This document shows positions 1-7,590 of a DNA stretch of 64,000 nucleotides, one piece after another. The stretch spans positions 300,563-364,562 of the forward strand of contig NZ_JACHIN010000008.1 in NCBI RefSeq assembly GCF_014203235.1, given 5' to 3'. The stretch is from Nonomuraea endophytica. Its GTDB lineage: Bacteria > Actinomycetota > Actinomycetes > Streptosporangiales > Streptosporangiaceae. Each line of letters begins with the position of its first letter. The first letter of the stretch is position 1. Both the position numbers and the translations under genes were made by a program. The notes under the pieces are model-generated. The model was not told where the DNA came from. It saw only the letters and a list, made by a program, of their open reading frames with translations, and did no database searches.

Positions 1-637
1 CGGTTGGGTGGGCCGAGACCCCGGGGCTGGGCCGGGAGGGCGGGAGGGCGGGGCTGTGCGCGTTGCGCCGGGAGCCGCCGGGCAACGTCTCGCCGACGCG
101 GCGCCAGACAAGCGTGGGGGCGGGCGTGGACGGGTGACGTGGGGGCGCGGGAGGCGGGGACGGTCGTGGGGGCGGGAGGGCGGAGGCTGTGCGCGTGGCG
201 CCGGGAGCCGCCGGGCAACGTCTCGCCGACGCGGCGCCGGACAAGCGTGGGGATCGGCGGTAGAGGGGTGGGGCGTCGATGCGGGCGGAGGGGACAGGGA
301 CGGGCGGGGGTGCGGGTGGGGACGCGAAGGGTGTTGGCGAGGGCGGGGGCGGGAGGGCTGTGGGTGTGGGGGTAGCGGACGGGACTGCGGGGTCGAGCAG
401 GGGTGTGGAGGGGAGCGGACGGGACGTGCGGGGTGGGGCAAGGGGTGTGGGCGTAGCGAGTGGAAGGGGCGGGGGCGGGGCGAGAGGGCTGTGCGGTGTG
501 GGGGGTAGCGGACGGGACGTGCGGGGTGGAGCAGGGTGTGCGGGTAGCAGGTGGGAGGGGCGAGGTGGGCAGGGAGTGGTGGGTGGGTAGGGGTGGGTGG
601 CGCCGGGGACTTTTGTCGGCCCGGCGCCGGTCTACTG
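1..637. repeat. G-rich gene-free stretch with direct repeats
   Basis: I see no convincing gene here; all open frames are low-complexity Gly/Arg translations. The plus strand is extremely G-rich and C-poor, with many runs of four or five G. An imperfect direct repeat of about 80 bases occurs at 41-119 and 173-252 (shared core GCCGCCGGGCAACGTCTCGC). A second motif, AGCGGACGGGAC, recurs near 374, 415 and 509. It lies just 3-prime of the last gene of the minus-strand operon, so its transcript would be C-rich and G-poor. Confidence 0.7.
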
Positions 638-1645
638 CTACTGGGGCTTGCGGCCTATTAGGAGGGTGGTTAGTTCGTTCAGGGCTACCGGGCTGTCTAC
701 CTGGAAGCCGGCTTCGCGCAGCCACCCCTCCCCCTGCGCGATCGTGTATTCCGACGAGCCGCTGAGCAGCGCCATGTTCAAGCTCATCAGCAACCCGAAC
801 GCCGACTCCTCCCGCTGGTCGTCGATCATGCTGTCGTAGATGAGCAGGGCGCCGCCCGCGGGCAGGTGGTCGTAGGCGCGCTGGATGATCTGGCGGCGCT
901 GGGACTCGACCCAGTCGTGGAGCACGTGCCCGATCACGTACACCTCGGTCTCGGGCAGCGGGTCGGTGAAGAAGCTGCCGGCCTGGAAGCGGACTCGGGT
1001 CCCCAAGTCGGTAGAGGCCACCAGCTCGTCGAATAGGGGGTTGAGGGGGGCCAGGTCGAAGGTGACGCCTTCCAGGTGGGGGTGGGCGGCGGCGATGCGG
1101 GTGGTGAGCATGCCGCGGCAGCCGCCGAGGTCGGCGAAGGACTTGACCGAGGACCAGTCGAACTTTTCGGAGATGGGGCGGCCGAGGAGGGTGGCGTAGC
1201 CGTCCATGCCTTCGGCGAAGGAGCGCGTGCGCTGGGGGGTGGCGTACAGGGCGGGCATGGGGTCGTCGACCTTGGCGCCGTGGGCCAGGTTGGCGGCCGT
1301 TTTGAGGAAGGAGGTCAGGTCGCCCCACGCGGGGTAGAGGCGGCGCTGGTTGAGGGCGAGGAAGCCGCCGATGTACTCGGGGGCGCCGGGGGTGAGGTAC
1401 GCGCTGGCCGCGGCGGTGGGGCCGTAGCCACTCGCGTCTCGGGTTAGCAGGCGCATGGCTACCAGCGCGTCGAGGAAGTCGCCGGCGACGTTCTGGTGGA
1501 GGCCGAGGTCGTCGCGCAGACGCTCGAAGGGGACGGGGCCGTCGGCGACCTTGGAGAAGACGCCGAGCTCGACGGCGGCGTAGAGGGCCTGGGCCTCGTA
1601 GAAGCCGGTGGCGGTCTTGATCAGGGAAGCTGCGGTCAGCGTCAT
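638..1645 (-). CDS. SAM-dependent O-methyltransferase, small-molecule type
   Basis: This 335-residue protein belongs to the O-methyltransferase family with an N-terminal dimerisation winged helix (residues about 10-80) and a C-terminal Rossmann domain. SAM motif I is DLGGCRG (172-178), a variant of the usual DVGGGxG. The catalytic-base histidine is in LHDW (243), followed by an acidic motif IDDQRE. It probably methylates a phenolic hydroxyl of the aromatic polyketide in the cytosol. It is the last gene of the minus-strand operon, 10 bases after the upstream methyltransferase. It is a paralogue of the methyltransferase at 23121, so two positions are probably O-methylated. Confidence 0.85.
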   Translation of the reverse strand: MTLTAASLIKTATGFYEAQALYAAVELGVFSKVADGPVPFERLRDDLGLHQNVAGDFLDALVAMRLLTRDASGYGPTAAASAYLTPGAPEYIGGFLALNQRRLYPAWGDLTSFLKTAANLAHGAKVDDPMPALYATPQRTRSFAEGMDGYATLLGRPISEKFDWSSVKSFADLGGCRGMLTTRIAAAHPHLEGVTFDLAPLNPLFDELVASTDLGTRVRFQAGSFFTDPLPETEVYVIGHVLHDWVESQRRQIIQRAYDHLPAGGALLIYDSMIDDQREESAFGLLMSLNMALLSGSSEYTIAQGEGWLREAGFQVDSPVALNELTTLLIGRKPQ

Positions 1646-1655
1646 GGGCTGTCTC

Positions 1656-2315
1656 CTAGTCCTTGGTGAAGCAGAGGATGAAGGCGTCGCCGCGGGTGCT
1701 CGGCGTGTAGGCGGTGGTGGTGTAGGCGTGGTACGGCTGCCGCTCGACGACGACGCGGTCGAAGAAGCGCAGGTAGCGTTCGAGGATGGTGGCGGCGGAG
1801 GCGGTGCAGGTGGCGGCGTCGGGGACGTCTCCGTCGAGGGAGAACATGGGCACGAACGTGCCGCCGGGGCGCAGCGCGCGCACCACCTTGGGCATGAACG
1901 CGTCGAGCCTGGCCCGGTCCTCGAAGATGGCCTTGGGCAGTTCGGGGTCGAAGAAGACGCCGTCGTAGCTTTCGGGCCGGAGGGTCTCGACGTAGTCGAA
2001 GAAGTCGGCTTCGACGATCTCCAGGGTGGCGGGCACGTCGGGGTTGGCCTCGCGGAACAGCTCGATGACCTTGGGGTGCTTCTCGACGACGGTGTGCCGG
2101 TAGGTGTCGGCGCGCCCGGCGATGCGCAGGGCGGAGTAGCCGAGCCCGAGGCCGACCTCCAGGAATTCGCCGCCGCGTTCGCACAGCAGGTCGGCGGAGC
2201 GCCACATGAGGGAACGTTCCCAGCCCTGCATGGCCTGGACGTCGCCGATGTAGAGCGTCACCTCTCCTTTCTCGTCGCGGACGAGGTTGATCTCGGTATC
2301 CGGAAGGGTCGTCAT
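1656..2315 (-). CDS. Class I methyltransferase, guanidinoacetate-methyltransferase-like
   Basis: A 219-residue single-domain SAM methyltransferase. SAM motif I is EVGLGLG (53-59), followed by VVEKHP (acidic ribose-binding strand) and, near residue 120, DGVFFDPE. The overall pattern (GWERSLM before motif I, RPGGTFVP late) recalls the GAMT/RMT2 group, which methylates guanidino nitrogens, but I cannot prove that assignment by eye. Its ATG overlaps the accC stop (ATGA), so it is translationally coupled. Because the same operon holds an arginine oxidase, N-methylation of a guanidino product is attractive; O- or C-methylation of the polyketide is the alternative. Confidence 0.7.
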   Translation of the reverse strand: MTTLPDTEINLVRDEKGEVTLYIGDVQAMQGWERSLMWRSADLLCERGGEFLEVGLGLGYSALRIAGRADTYRHTVVEKHPKVIELFREANPDVPATLEIVEADFFDYVETLRPESYDGVFFDPELPKAIFEDRARLDAFMPKVVRALRPGGTFVPMFSLDGDVPDAATCTASAATILERYLRFFDRVVVERQPYHAYTTTAYTPSTRGDAFILCFTKD

Positions 2316-3661
2316 GTCTCTCCCTTGGTGAGGTGGTCGATGAAGCCGGTGGTGTGGGCGCCTTTGCGGAAGACGGGGGTGGCGAGCACCTCGCGCAGGA
2401 AGGCGGTGTTGGTGCGCAGTCCCGGCCCGGAGACGCGCAGCTCGGACAGGGCCCGGTCCATGCGGTCGATGGCCTGGTCCCGGTCGGCGCCCCAGGTGAC
2501 GATCTTGGCGATCATGGGGTCGTAGTCGGGCGGGATGCGGGTTCCGGCGCGCACGTGGGTGTCCACGCGGACGAACGGGCCGCCGGGCGGCGTGAACTCC
2601 TCAATGAGGCCGGGGGCCGGGGCGAAGTTCCGCTCGGGGTCTTCGGCGTTGATGCGGCATTCGAGCGCCGCGCCGCGCCGTACGACATCCTCCTGCCGGA
2701 ACGGCAGAGGGAGGCCGGAGGCGACGGCGAGTTGCTCGCTGACCAGGTCGAGGCCGGTGACCAGTTCGGTGACGGGGTGTTCGACCTGGATGCGGCAGTT
2801 GGTCTCGATGAAGAAGTAGTCGCCGGTGTCGTCGTCGACGAGGAACTCGAAGGTGCCGAGTCCTCGGTAGCCGATGGCGCGGGCGCCGGCGAGCGCGGCC
2901 TGCGCCATCCGTTCGGCGAGCTCGGGCGCGATGGCGGGCGACGGGCTCTCCTCCAGGAGCTTCTGGCGGCGCCGCTGGGTGGAGCAGTCGCGTTCGCCCA
3001 GGTGTACGGCGTTGCCGTGCGCGTCGCAGATCACCTGGATCTCCACGTGGTGCGCGGCCCGCAGGTAGCGCTCCAGGCAGACCCGGTCGTCGCCGAACAG
3101 GAGCTGGGCCTCGGCCCGCACCCGCCGGTAGGAGTCGGAGAAGCCGGCGCCGGAGTGCACGATCGCCATGCCGCGCCCGCCGCCCCCGGCCACGGCCTTG
3201 ATGACGACCGGGTAGCCGACCTCGTCGGCGAGCCGGCGGCCTTCTTCCTCCTCGACCGCGTGCAGGCTGCCGGGCAGCACCGGCACCCCGGCCGCGCTCA
3301 TGGTGGCGCGGGCGGCGGCCTTGTCGCCCATGGCCTCGATGACGTCGGCGGACGGGCCGATGAACGTCAGCCCGTACTCCTCGCAGATGCGGGCGAACTC
3401 GGCGTCCTCCGACAGGAATCCGTAGCCGGGGTGGACGGCGTCGGCGCCGGACTGCAGGGCGGCCTCGATGAGGGCGGCGGCGTTGAGGTAGCTGCGCCGG
3501 GCCGGGGCGGGGCCGATCCTGATGGTCTGGTCGGCCCAGTCGGGCGGCGCGTCGGCCGCGGAGTGCACGGCGACGGTCCTGATGCCGAGCTCCCGGCAGG
3601 TACGCGCCACCCGGAGCGCGATCTCGCCCCGGTTGGCGATCAGCACGGTGCCGAACATCAT
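2312..3661 (-). CDS. accC: Acetyl-CoA carboxylase, biotin carboxylase subunit
   Basis: This 449-residue protein is an ATP-grasp biotin carboxylase that carboxylates BCCP-biotin using bicarbonate and ATP. It starts FGTVLIANRGEIALRV, has the glycine-rich ATP loop (GGGGRGMA), HVEIQV, and the active-site block RIQVEHPVTE. That block is preceded by ETNC where EMNT is usual, so Thr is replaced by Cys beside the catalytic Asn. The frame is open far upstream, but the ATG at 3661 is chosen because it overlaps the accB stop as ATGA and gives the normal family length. With AccB and AccDA it would supply malonyl-CoA for the polyketide synthase. Confidence 0.93.
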   Translation of the reverse strand: MMFGTVLIANRGEIALRVARTCRELGIRTVAVHSAADAPPDWADQTIRIGPAPARRSYLNAAALIEAALQSGADAVHPGYGFLSEDAEFARICEEYGLTFIGPSADVIEAMGDKAAARATMSAAGVPVLPGSLHAVEEEEGRRLADEVGYPVVIKAVAGGGGRGMAIVHSGAGFSDSYRRVRAEAQLLFGDDRVCLERYLRAAHHVEIQVICDAHGNAVHLGERDCSTQRRRQKLLEESPSPAIAPELAERMAQAALAGARAIGYRGLGTFEFLVDDDTGDYFFIETNCRIQVEHPVTELVTGLDLVSEQLAVASGLPLPFRQEDVVRRGAALECRINAEDPERNFAPAPGLIEEFTPPGGPFVRVDTHVRAGTRIPPDYDPMIAKIVTWGADRDQAIDRMDRALSELRVSGPGLRTNTAFLREVLATPVFRKGAHTTGFIDHLTKGET

Positions 3662-4128
3662 CGGGACCCGGGGAAGAGGGTGTCGCAGGCCGAGGAGTCG
3701 CCGGGCGCGATGACCACGAGCGGCTGGTCGTACTCGACCGGCGCGGCGTCGGCGGCGGGGATCTCGACGACGCGGCCGGGGGCCTCGGCGACGATCGGGT
3801 TCATGAGCTTCATCGACTCGACGATCCCGATCTGCTGGCCGACCTCGACGGTGTCGCCGACGGACACGTACGGCGCCGCCCCCGGCTCCGGCGCCCGGTA
3901 GAAGGTGCCGACGAGCGGGGCGCGTACCTGGATGTGGCCGTCGTCGGGAAGCGGCGGGTCCACCGTCGTGGTCACCACGGCGGGGAAGCCGTCGCTCCAG
4001 GTCAGCTCGGCGCTGGCCAGCCCGTGCGAGATCTTGAGCGTGGCCGGTGGGTGCGGCAGCAGGGAGACCAGTCTGGTCGCCGCCTCGCACAGCGTGTCGA
4101 AATCGCTGTCGTTGGGGAGCTCGGTCAT
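3658..4128 (-). CDS. accB: Biotin carboxyl carrier protein of acetyl-CoA carboxylase
   Basis: A 156-residue BCCP. Residues about 66-145 form the biotinyl domain, with the biotin-accepting lysine at 107 in ESMKLMN; the family consensus has Ala (EAMKMMN) where this has Ser. The N-terminal 60 residues are a poorly conserved region, followed by a Pro-rich linker. It carries carboxybiotin between AccC and AccDA. It lies 4 bases after accDA and overlaps accC, so all three subunits are co-transcribed. A BCCP separate from AccC is the bacterial multi-subunit form rather than the usual actinobacterial acyl-CoA carboxylase alpha chain, which supports a dedicated cluster enzyme. Confidence 0.92.
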   Translation of the reverse strand: MTELPNDSDFDTLCEAATRLVSLLPHPPATLKISHGLASAELTWSDGFPAVVTTTVDPPLPDDGHIQVRAPLVGTFYRAPEPGAAPYVSVGDTVEVGQQIGIVESMKLMNPIVAEAPGRVVEIPAADAAPVEYDQPLVVIAPGDSSACDTLFPGSR

Positions 4129-4132
4129 GGAT

Positions 4133-5761
4133 TCACCTCCGGGTGAGTTCTGGGACGCCGAAGCGCCGGAACCGGTCGCGGCGCTGCCGTACCAGCTCGG
4201 GGCCGGACAGCGGGAGCAGTTCGGCGAAGGCGGCGCGGACGGCGGCGCCGAGCAGGGCGGCGGCCTTGGCGGGATCGGTGTGCGCGCCCCCGTCGGGCTC
4301 CTCGACGACCGCGTCCACCACGCGCAGCCGCAGCAGTTCGCCCGCCTCGACCTTGAGCGCGGCCGCGGCCCTCGGCGCCTCCGCGGCGCTCTTCCACAGG
4401 ATCGAGGCGCACCCCTCGGGGGTGATCACGGAGTACCAGGCGTTGGCGCTGATGAGGACCCGGTTGGCGACGGCGAGCGCGAGCGCGCCGCCGCTGCCGC
4501 CCTCGCCGGTGACGACGGTGACGACGGGCACGGTGAGCTGGGCCATGAGCCGCTGGCTCTCGGCGATGGCCAGTGCCTGGCCGCGTTCCTCGGCGGACAG
4601 GCCGGGGTAGGCGCCGGGCGTGTCGACGAGGGTGAGGACGGGCAGGCCGAGCTTGTCGGCCAGGCGCATCAGCCGGGCGGCCATCCGGTAGCCCTCGGGC
4701 GAGGGCATGCCGAAGTTGGAGGCCGTGCGGTCGCGGGTGGTGTGGCCCTTCTGGTGGCCGATGAGCATCAGCGGGAGCCCGTCGAGGCGGCCGATGCCGG
4801 CCACGATCGACGGGGAGTCGCCGAAGACCCGGTCGCCGTGCAGGCGCAGGAAGTCGTCGAGGATGAGGCCGGCGTAGTCGGCGGTGGTGGGGCGGCCGGT
4901 CTCGCGCGCCAGCAGTACCACGTCCCAGGGTTCACGCGACGGCGGGATGAACGGCGCGACAGCCTCGAAATCCGGCGAGACATCCGAAGAAGCCGATACC
5001 AGCGACGACAGCGTCGCGCGCAGACCCGAGCGCGGCACGATCGCGTCGACCATCCCGTGCTCCAGCAGGAACTCGGCCGTCTGGAAGCCTTCCGGCAGCT
5101 CCTGCCTGATCGTCTGCTGGATGACCCTCGGCCCGGCGAAGCCCAGCCGCGCCCCCGGCTCGATGAGGATGACGTCGGCCAATGTCGCGAACGAGGCGGC
5201 CACCCCGCCGAACGTGGGATCGGCGATCACCGAGACCGACAGCACCCCGGCCGCGTCCAGGCCGGCGAAGGCCTGGGCGGTCTTGGCCATCTGCATGAGC
5301 GCGATCACGCCCTCCTGCATGCGGGCGCCGCCCGAGGCGGTCACGGTGATCAGCGGCGCCCGCTCGGCCGCCGAGGTCTCGGCGGCCAGCGTGACCAGCT
5401 CTCCGACCGCGGCGCCGAGGCTGCCGCCGAGAAAGCGGAAGTCCATGACGACCAGCACGACGGGCCGCCCGCCGATCGTCCCCCGGCCGCCGACGGCGGC
5501 CTCGTGCAGGCCGGTCGCCGCCCGCGCCGCCGCGATCCTCTCCGGGTACGGCACCGCGTCGACGAACCCCAGCGGGTCCTCCACCACCTCCGGCGTCTCG
5601 AAGGGCCGGAACGAGCCCGGGTCGAGCAGCTGCTCCACCCGCTGCCCTGCGGTGACGGGATGATGGCACCCGCACTCGGGACAGACGCCCAGCGCCCTGC
5701 CGAACCGGCGGTGATGGATCATCGCCTGGCAGCGCCGGCAGCGGATCCACCTCTCCTCCAC
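4133..5761 (-). CDS. accDA: Acetyl-CoA carboxylase carboxyltransferase, fused beta-alpha
   Basis: This 542-residue protein is AccD joined to AccA. The N-terminus has the zinc ribbon (Cys 8, 11, 27, 30) typical of AccD, then the beta-half with GGARMQEG; the second half, from about residue 285, is AccA-like with GHQKGHTTRDR, GMPSPEGYRMA and DTPGAYPG. It transfers the carboxyl group from carboxybiotin to acetyl-CoA. Fused AccDA is common in actinomycete aromatic polyketide clusters. It sits 9 bases after the double-ABM gene. It should raise the malonyl-CoA supply during production. Confidence 0.92.
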   Translation of the reverse strand: MEERWIRCRRCQAMIHHRRFGRALGVCPECGCHHPVTAGQRVEQLLDPGSFRPFETPEVVEDPLGFVDAVPYPERIAAARAATGLHEAAVGGRGTIGGRPVVLVVMDFRFLGGSLGAAVGELVTLAAETSAAERAPLITVTASGGARMQEGVIALMQMAKTAQAFAGLDAAGVLSVSVIADPTFGGVAASFATLADVILIEPGARLGFAGPRVIQQTIRQELPEGFQTAEFLLEHGMVDAIVPRSGLRATLSSLVSASSDVSPDFEAVAPFIPPSREPWDVVLLARETGRPTTADYAGLILDDFLRLHGDRVFGDSPSIVAGIGRLDGLPLMLIGHQKGHTTRDRTASNFGMPSPEGYRMAARLMRLADKLGLPVLTLVDTPGAYPGLSAEERGQALAIAESQRLMAQLTVPVVTVVTGEGGSGGALALAVANRVLISANAWYSVITPEGCASILWKSAAEAPRAAAALKVEAGELLRLRVVDAVVEEPDGGAHTDPAKAAALLGAAVRAAFAELLPLSGPELVRQRRDRFRRFGVPELTRR

Positions 5762-5770
5762 GACTTCCTC

Positions 5771-6346
5771 CTAGAACGCCGAGACCACGGTGAAGGTCTC
5801 GTAGGGCTGCTCGCGGTCGGTGTCGAGGTAGGGGCGCAGCGGGCTGGTGTGGCGGTGGCTGCTGCTGTGCACCCAGTCCTGAAGGTGCTGGGCGCTCTCC
5901 CAGTAGCTGGTGACGGCCATGGTGGTCTCGTTCACCTGGGAGTGCAGGAGCTCGTTGCCGAGCATGCCGGGGGTGCCGACGAGCTGCTCGCTGATCTGCT
6001 GGTACGTCTTCGACAGCGGCTGCACCTCCTCCTTCGGCACGCGGTACCAGAGGATGACCCGGACCCGCTCGTGGTCGGTCGGCATGGTGGCCATGGAGCC
6101 TCCTGTTCGGTAAGGGGCCAGCCGCGCGCGGTTGTCGACGTGCGCGGGGCTGAGTTCGAATTGCCGGAACGCGGACTCGTCGGTCCAGTCGGTGATCACG
6201 TAGTAGGCGTCCTCGCCGCGCAGCAGGCTCTGTCCCCGGTTGGCGGGGTGGGCGGCGATGCTTTCGGCGACCTCGCGCCAGGTGCGCTCGAAGGCGTCCT
6301 CCTGGCCGGGCCGTACCTGGATGTCGAGCAGCACGCGGAAGGTCAC
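5771..6346 (-). CDS. Double antibiotic-biosynthesis-monooxygenase (ABM) protein
   Basis: One open frame of 191 residues carries two ABM (ferredoxin-like alpha/beta barrel) domains, at about 1-80 and 90-191. ABM proteins such as TcmH and ActVA-Orf6 oxidise anthrones to quinones without cofactors; some also act in cyclisation. The start is GTG at 6346, overlapping the upstream stop as GTGA. There is no stop between the domains, yet an ATG at 6094 is preceded by a strong Shine-Dalgarno (AGGAGG), so the C-terminal domain (107 residues) may also be made alone. It probably acts on the polyketide B/C ring. Substrate unknown. Confidence 0.85.
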   Translation of the reverse strand: MTFRVLLDIQVRPGQEDAFERTWREVAESIAAHPANRGQSLLRGEDAYYVITDWTDESAFRQFELSPAHVDNRARLAPYRTGGSMATMPTDHERVRVILWYRVPKEEVQPLSKTYQQISEQLVGTPGMLGNELLHSQVNETTMAVTSYWESAQHLQDWVHSSSHRHTSPLRPYLDTDREQPYETFTVVSAF

Positions 6347-6807
6347 AGCGTGTACACCGCCATGGCCTCGACGTTGCCGAGGAAGACCAGCACCGTGATG
6401 ACGGTCCTGACCATGTTCCACTTGCCGAAGGCGGGACGCGGGTCGCGCTGTGACCAGTCCTCGGGCAGGTCGTCGGGGTCGAGCCGCATGACCCGCTTCT
6501 TCAGCACGGCGTTGCGCGTCGCGGAGATCACGATGACCGCGACCAGCGCTGCGATGAGCGTACCGAGCAGGTATCGTGCGCCCTTGGTGGGCGCGACCAG
6601 CAGCAGGTAGACGTCGCACGCCAGCACGCCGATCACCATGATCGGCCCGAGCGGGTCGAACCGTGGCGACCAGTACTGGTGTAGCCGCACGTACTCGCCG
6701 GCGGGCAGGCGGCGCATCCAGGGCACGCCGCCGATCGCCGACCACAGGAGCATGCCCGCGACCAGGCCGCTCAGCGCGATGGAGATCTGTGAGACCAGGA
6801 CGCCCAT
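6343..6807 (-). CDS. DUF1772-type integral membrane protein, anthrone-oxygenase-like
   Basis: A 154-residue protein with about four membrane segments (residues about 5-25, 53-72, 80-100 and 133-152) and a polar loop ending DLPEDWSQRDPRP. The size, topology and W-rich N-terminal part (LLWSAIGGVPWMRRLP) fit the DUF1772 family, whose fungal members include anthrone oxygenases. In a type II PKS operon it probably takes part in quinone formation or oxidative ring opening in the membrane. The assignment rests on pattern recognition only. It is 4 bases after the cyclase gene and GTGA-coupled to the ABM gene. Confidence 0.65.
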   Translation of the reverse strand: MGVLVSQISIALSGLVAGMLLWSAIGGVPWMRRLPAGEYVRLHQYWSPRFDPLGPIMVIGVLACDVYLLLVAPTKGARYLLGTLIAALVAVIVISATRNAVLKKRVMRLDPDDLPEDWSQRDPRPAFGKWNMVRTVITVLVFLGNVEAMAVYTL

Positions 6808-6811
6808 CGGC

Positions 6812-7264
6812 TCAGCCCGCCGCCTGCTCGACCAGGCCCTTGATCCGCTTCATCTGGACAGCGGTGTTGGTGTTGAGGCGCTCGCGCATGGCGGCGTCGT
6901 CCACCGGGGAGACGGGCTTCATTTCGAAGTCCTGGACCCAGCGCATGCGTACCTGGCCGGGCGCGGTCTCGGTGTACTCCCAGAAGAGGTTCATGTACTT
7001 GAACCAGCCGGTCTCGACCCGGTGGGCGCGTACGGTCCTGGTCTCGGGGTCGGAGGTGCGCTCGGAGACCCAGCTCCACTTGTTGCCCTGCGGGTCGGGG
7101 TGCATGGTGAGCCGGAACCTGATCGTGTGGCCGTCGCGGGCGAGGATCTCGGTGGCGGCGTACTCGCTGAACAGCTCGGGCCACGACTCGACGTCGTTGG
7201 TCATCTTCCAGACCAGGTCGAGCGGGGCGGCGATGTCGATGGCGTTGTCGGTGTGGCCGGCCAT
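6812..7264 (-). CDS. Polyketide aromatase/cyclase, TcmN-like SRPBCC domain
   Basis: A 150-residue single-domain START/SRPBCC (Bet v 1-like) aromatase/cyclase. It opens with HTDNAIDIAAPLDLVWKMTND and contains SWPELFSEY, RVETGWFKYMNLFWEY and RWVQDFEM, all in the order typical of the TcmN N-terminal domain and WhiE-ORFVI. It folds the nascent poly-beta-ketone and closes the first ring, normally C9-C14 when no ketoreductase acts. Only one such domain is present, as in spore-pigment and tetracenomycin-type systems. It follows the TcmI-like gene by two bases. Confidence 0.92.
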   Translation of the reverse strand: MAGHTDNAIDIAAPLDLVWKMTNDVESWPELFSEYAATEILARDGHTIRFRLTMHPDPQGNKWSWVSERTSDPETRTVRAHRVETGWFKYMNLFWEYTETAPGQVRMRWVQDFEMKPVSPVDDAAMRERLNTNTAVQMKRIKGLVEQAAG

Positions 7265-7266
7265 GA

Positions 7267-7590
7267 TCAGGCCTCCCAGTGGTAGAAGGGCGTGGCCATG
7301 GCGTCCTTGGGCTCACGCCAGTTCGGGTCGTAGGGCGAGATGAACTCGCTGAGGCCGGTGTTGAGCTCCTTGTAAAGCTCGGTGCTCCTGGCCTTGTAGA
7401 GCCCGTCGGTGATGTCCTCGCCGGCCTCGACCAGGTGGAAGTAGAGGTCGTGGAAGCGGAACAGGGTGCGCCGCGAGGCCCCGATGAGGTGGGGCAGCTC
7501 GGAGGCGTCCGACTTGGCGAAGAGGGCGGCGACGGCGTCGGCGTTCGCCGCGTCCATCTTCGCCACGATGAGCGTTCGCTGCATGGTCAT
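7267..7590 (-). CDS. TcmI-family type II polyketide cyclase
   Basis: A 107-residue protein of the TcmI (polyketide synthesis cyclase) family. Family hallmarks are the N-terminal strand TLIVAKMDA, SELPHLIGASRRTLFRFHDLYFHL, and the C-terminal SPYDPNWREPKDAMATPFYHWE. TcmI-type dimers close late rings of tetracenomycin and of pentangular polyphenols. The ATG at 7590 is used because it overlaps the upstream aminotransferase stop (ATGA); a second ATG two codons on is possible. Spore-pigment clusters have an equivalent (WhiE-ORFVII). Confidence 0.93.
   Translation of the reverse strand: MTMQRTLIVAKMDAANADAVAALFAKSDASELPHLIGASRRTLFRFHDLYFHLVEAGEDITDGLYKARSTELYKELNTGLSEFISPYDPNWREPKDAMATPFYHWEA

Noticed and set aside
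1..637. Several long open frames in the G-rich start of the window
   Set aside because: They are Gly/Arg-only translations of low-complexity DNA with no start signals or family likeness.
1..637. Possible linear-chromosome telomere or terminal repeat
   Set aside because: G-richness alone is insufficient; there are no stacked palindromes, and core genes lie on the same window.
3662..4090. An accC start about 140 codons upstream of 3661
   Set aside because: The extension overlaps accB almost fully and reads as Arg/Pro-rich noise; the ATGA overlap at 3661 gives the normal N-terminus.
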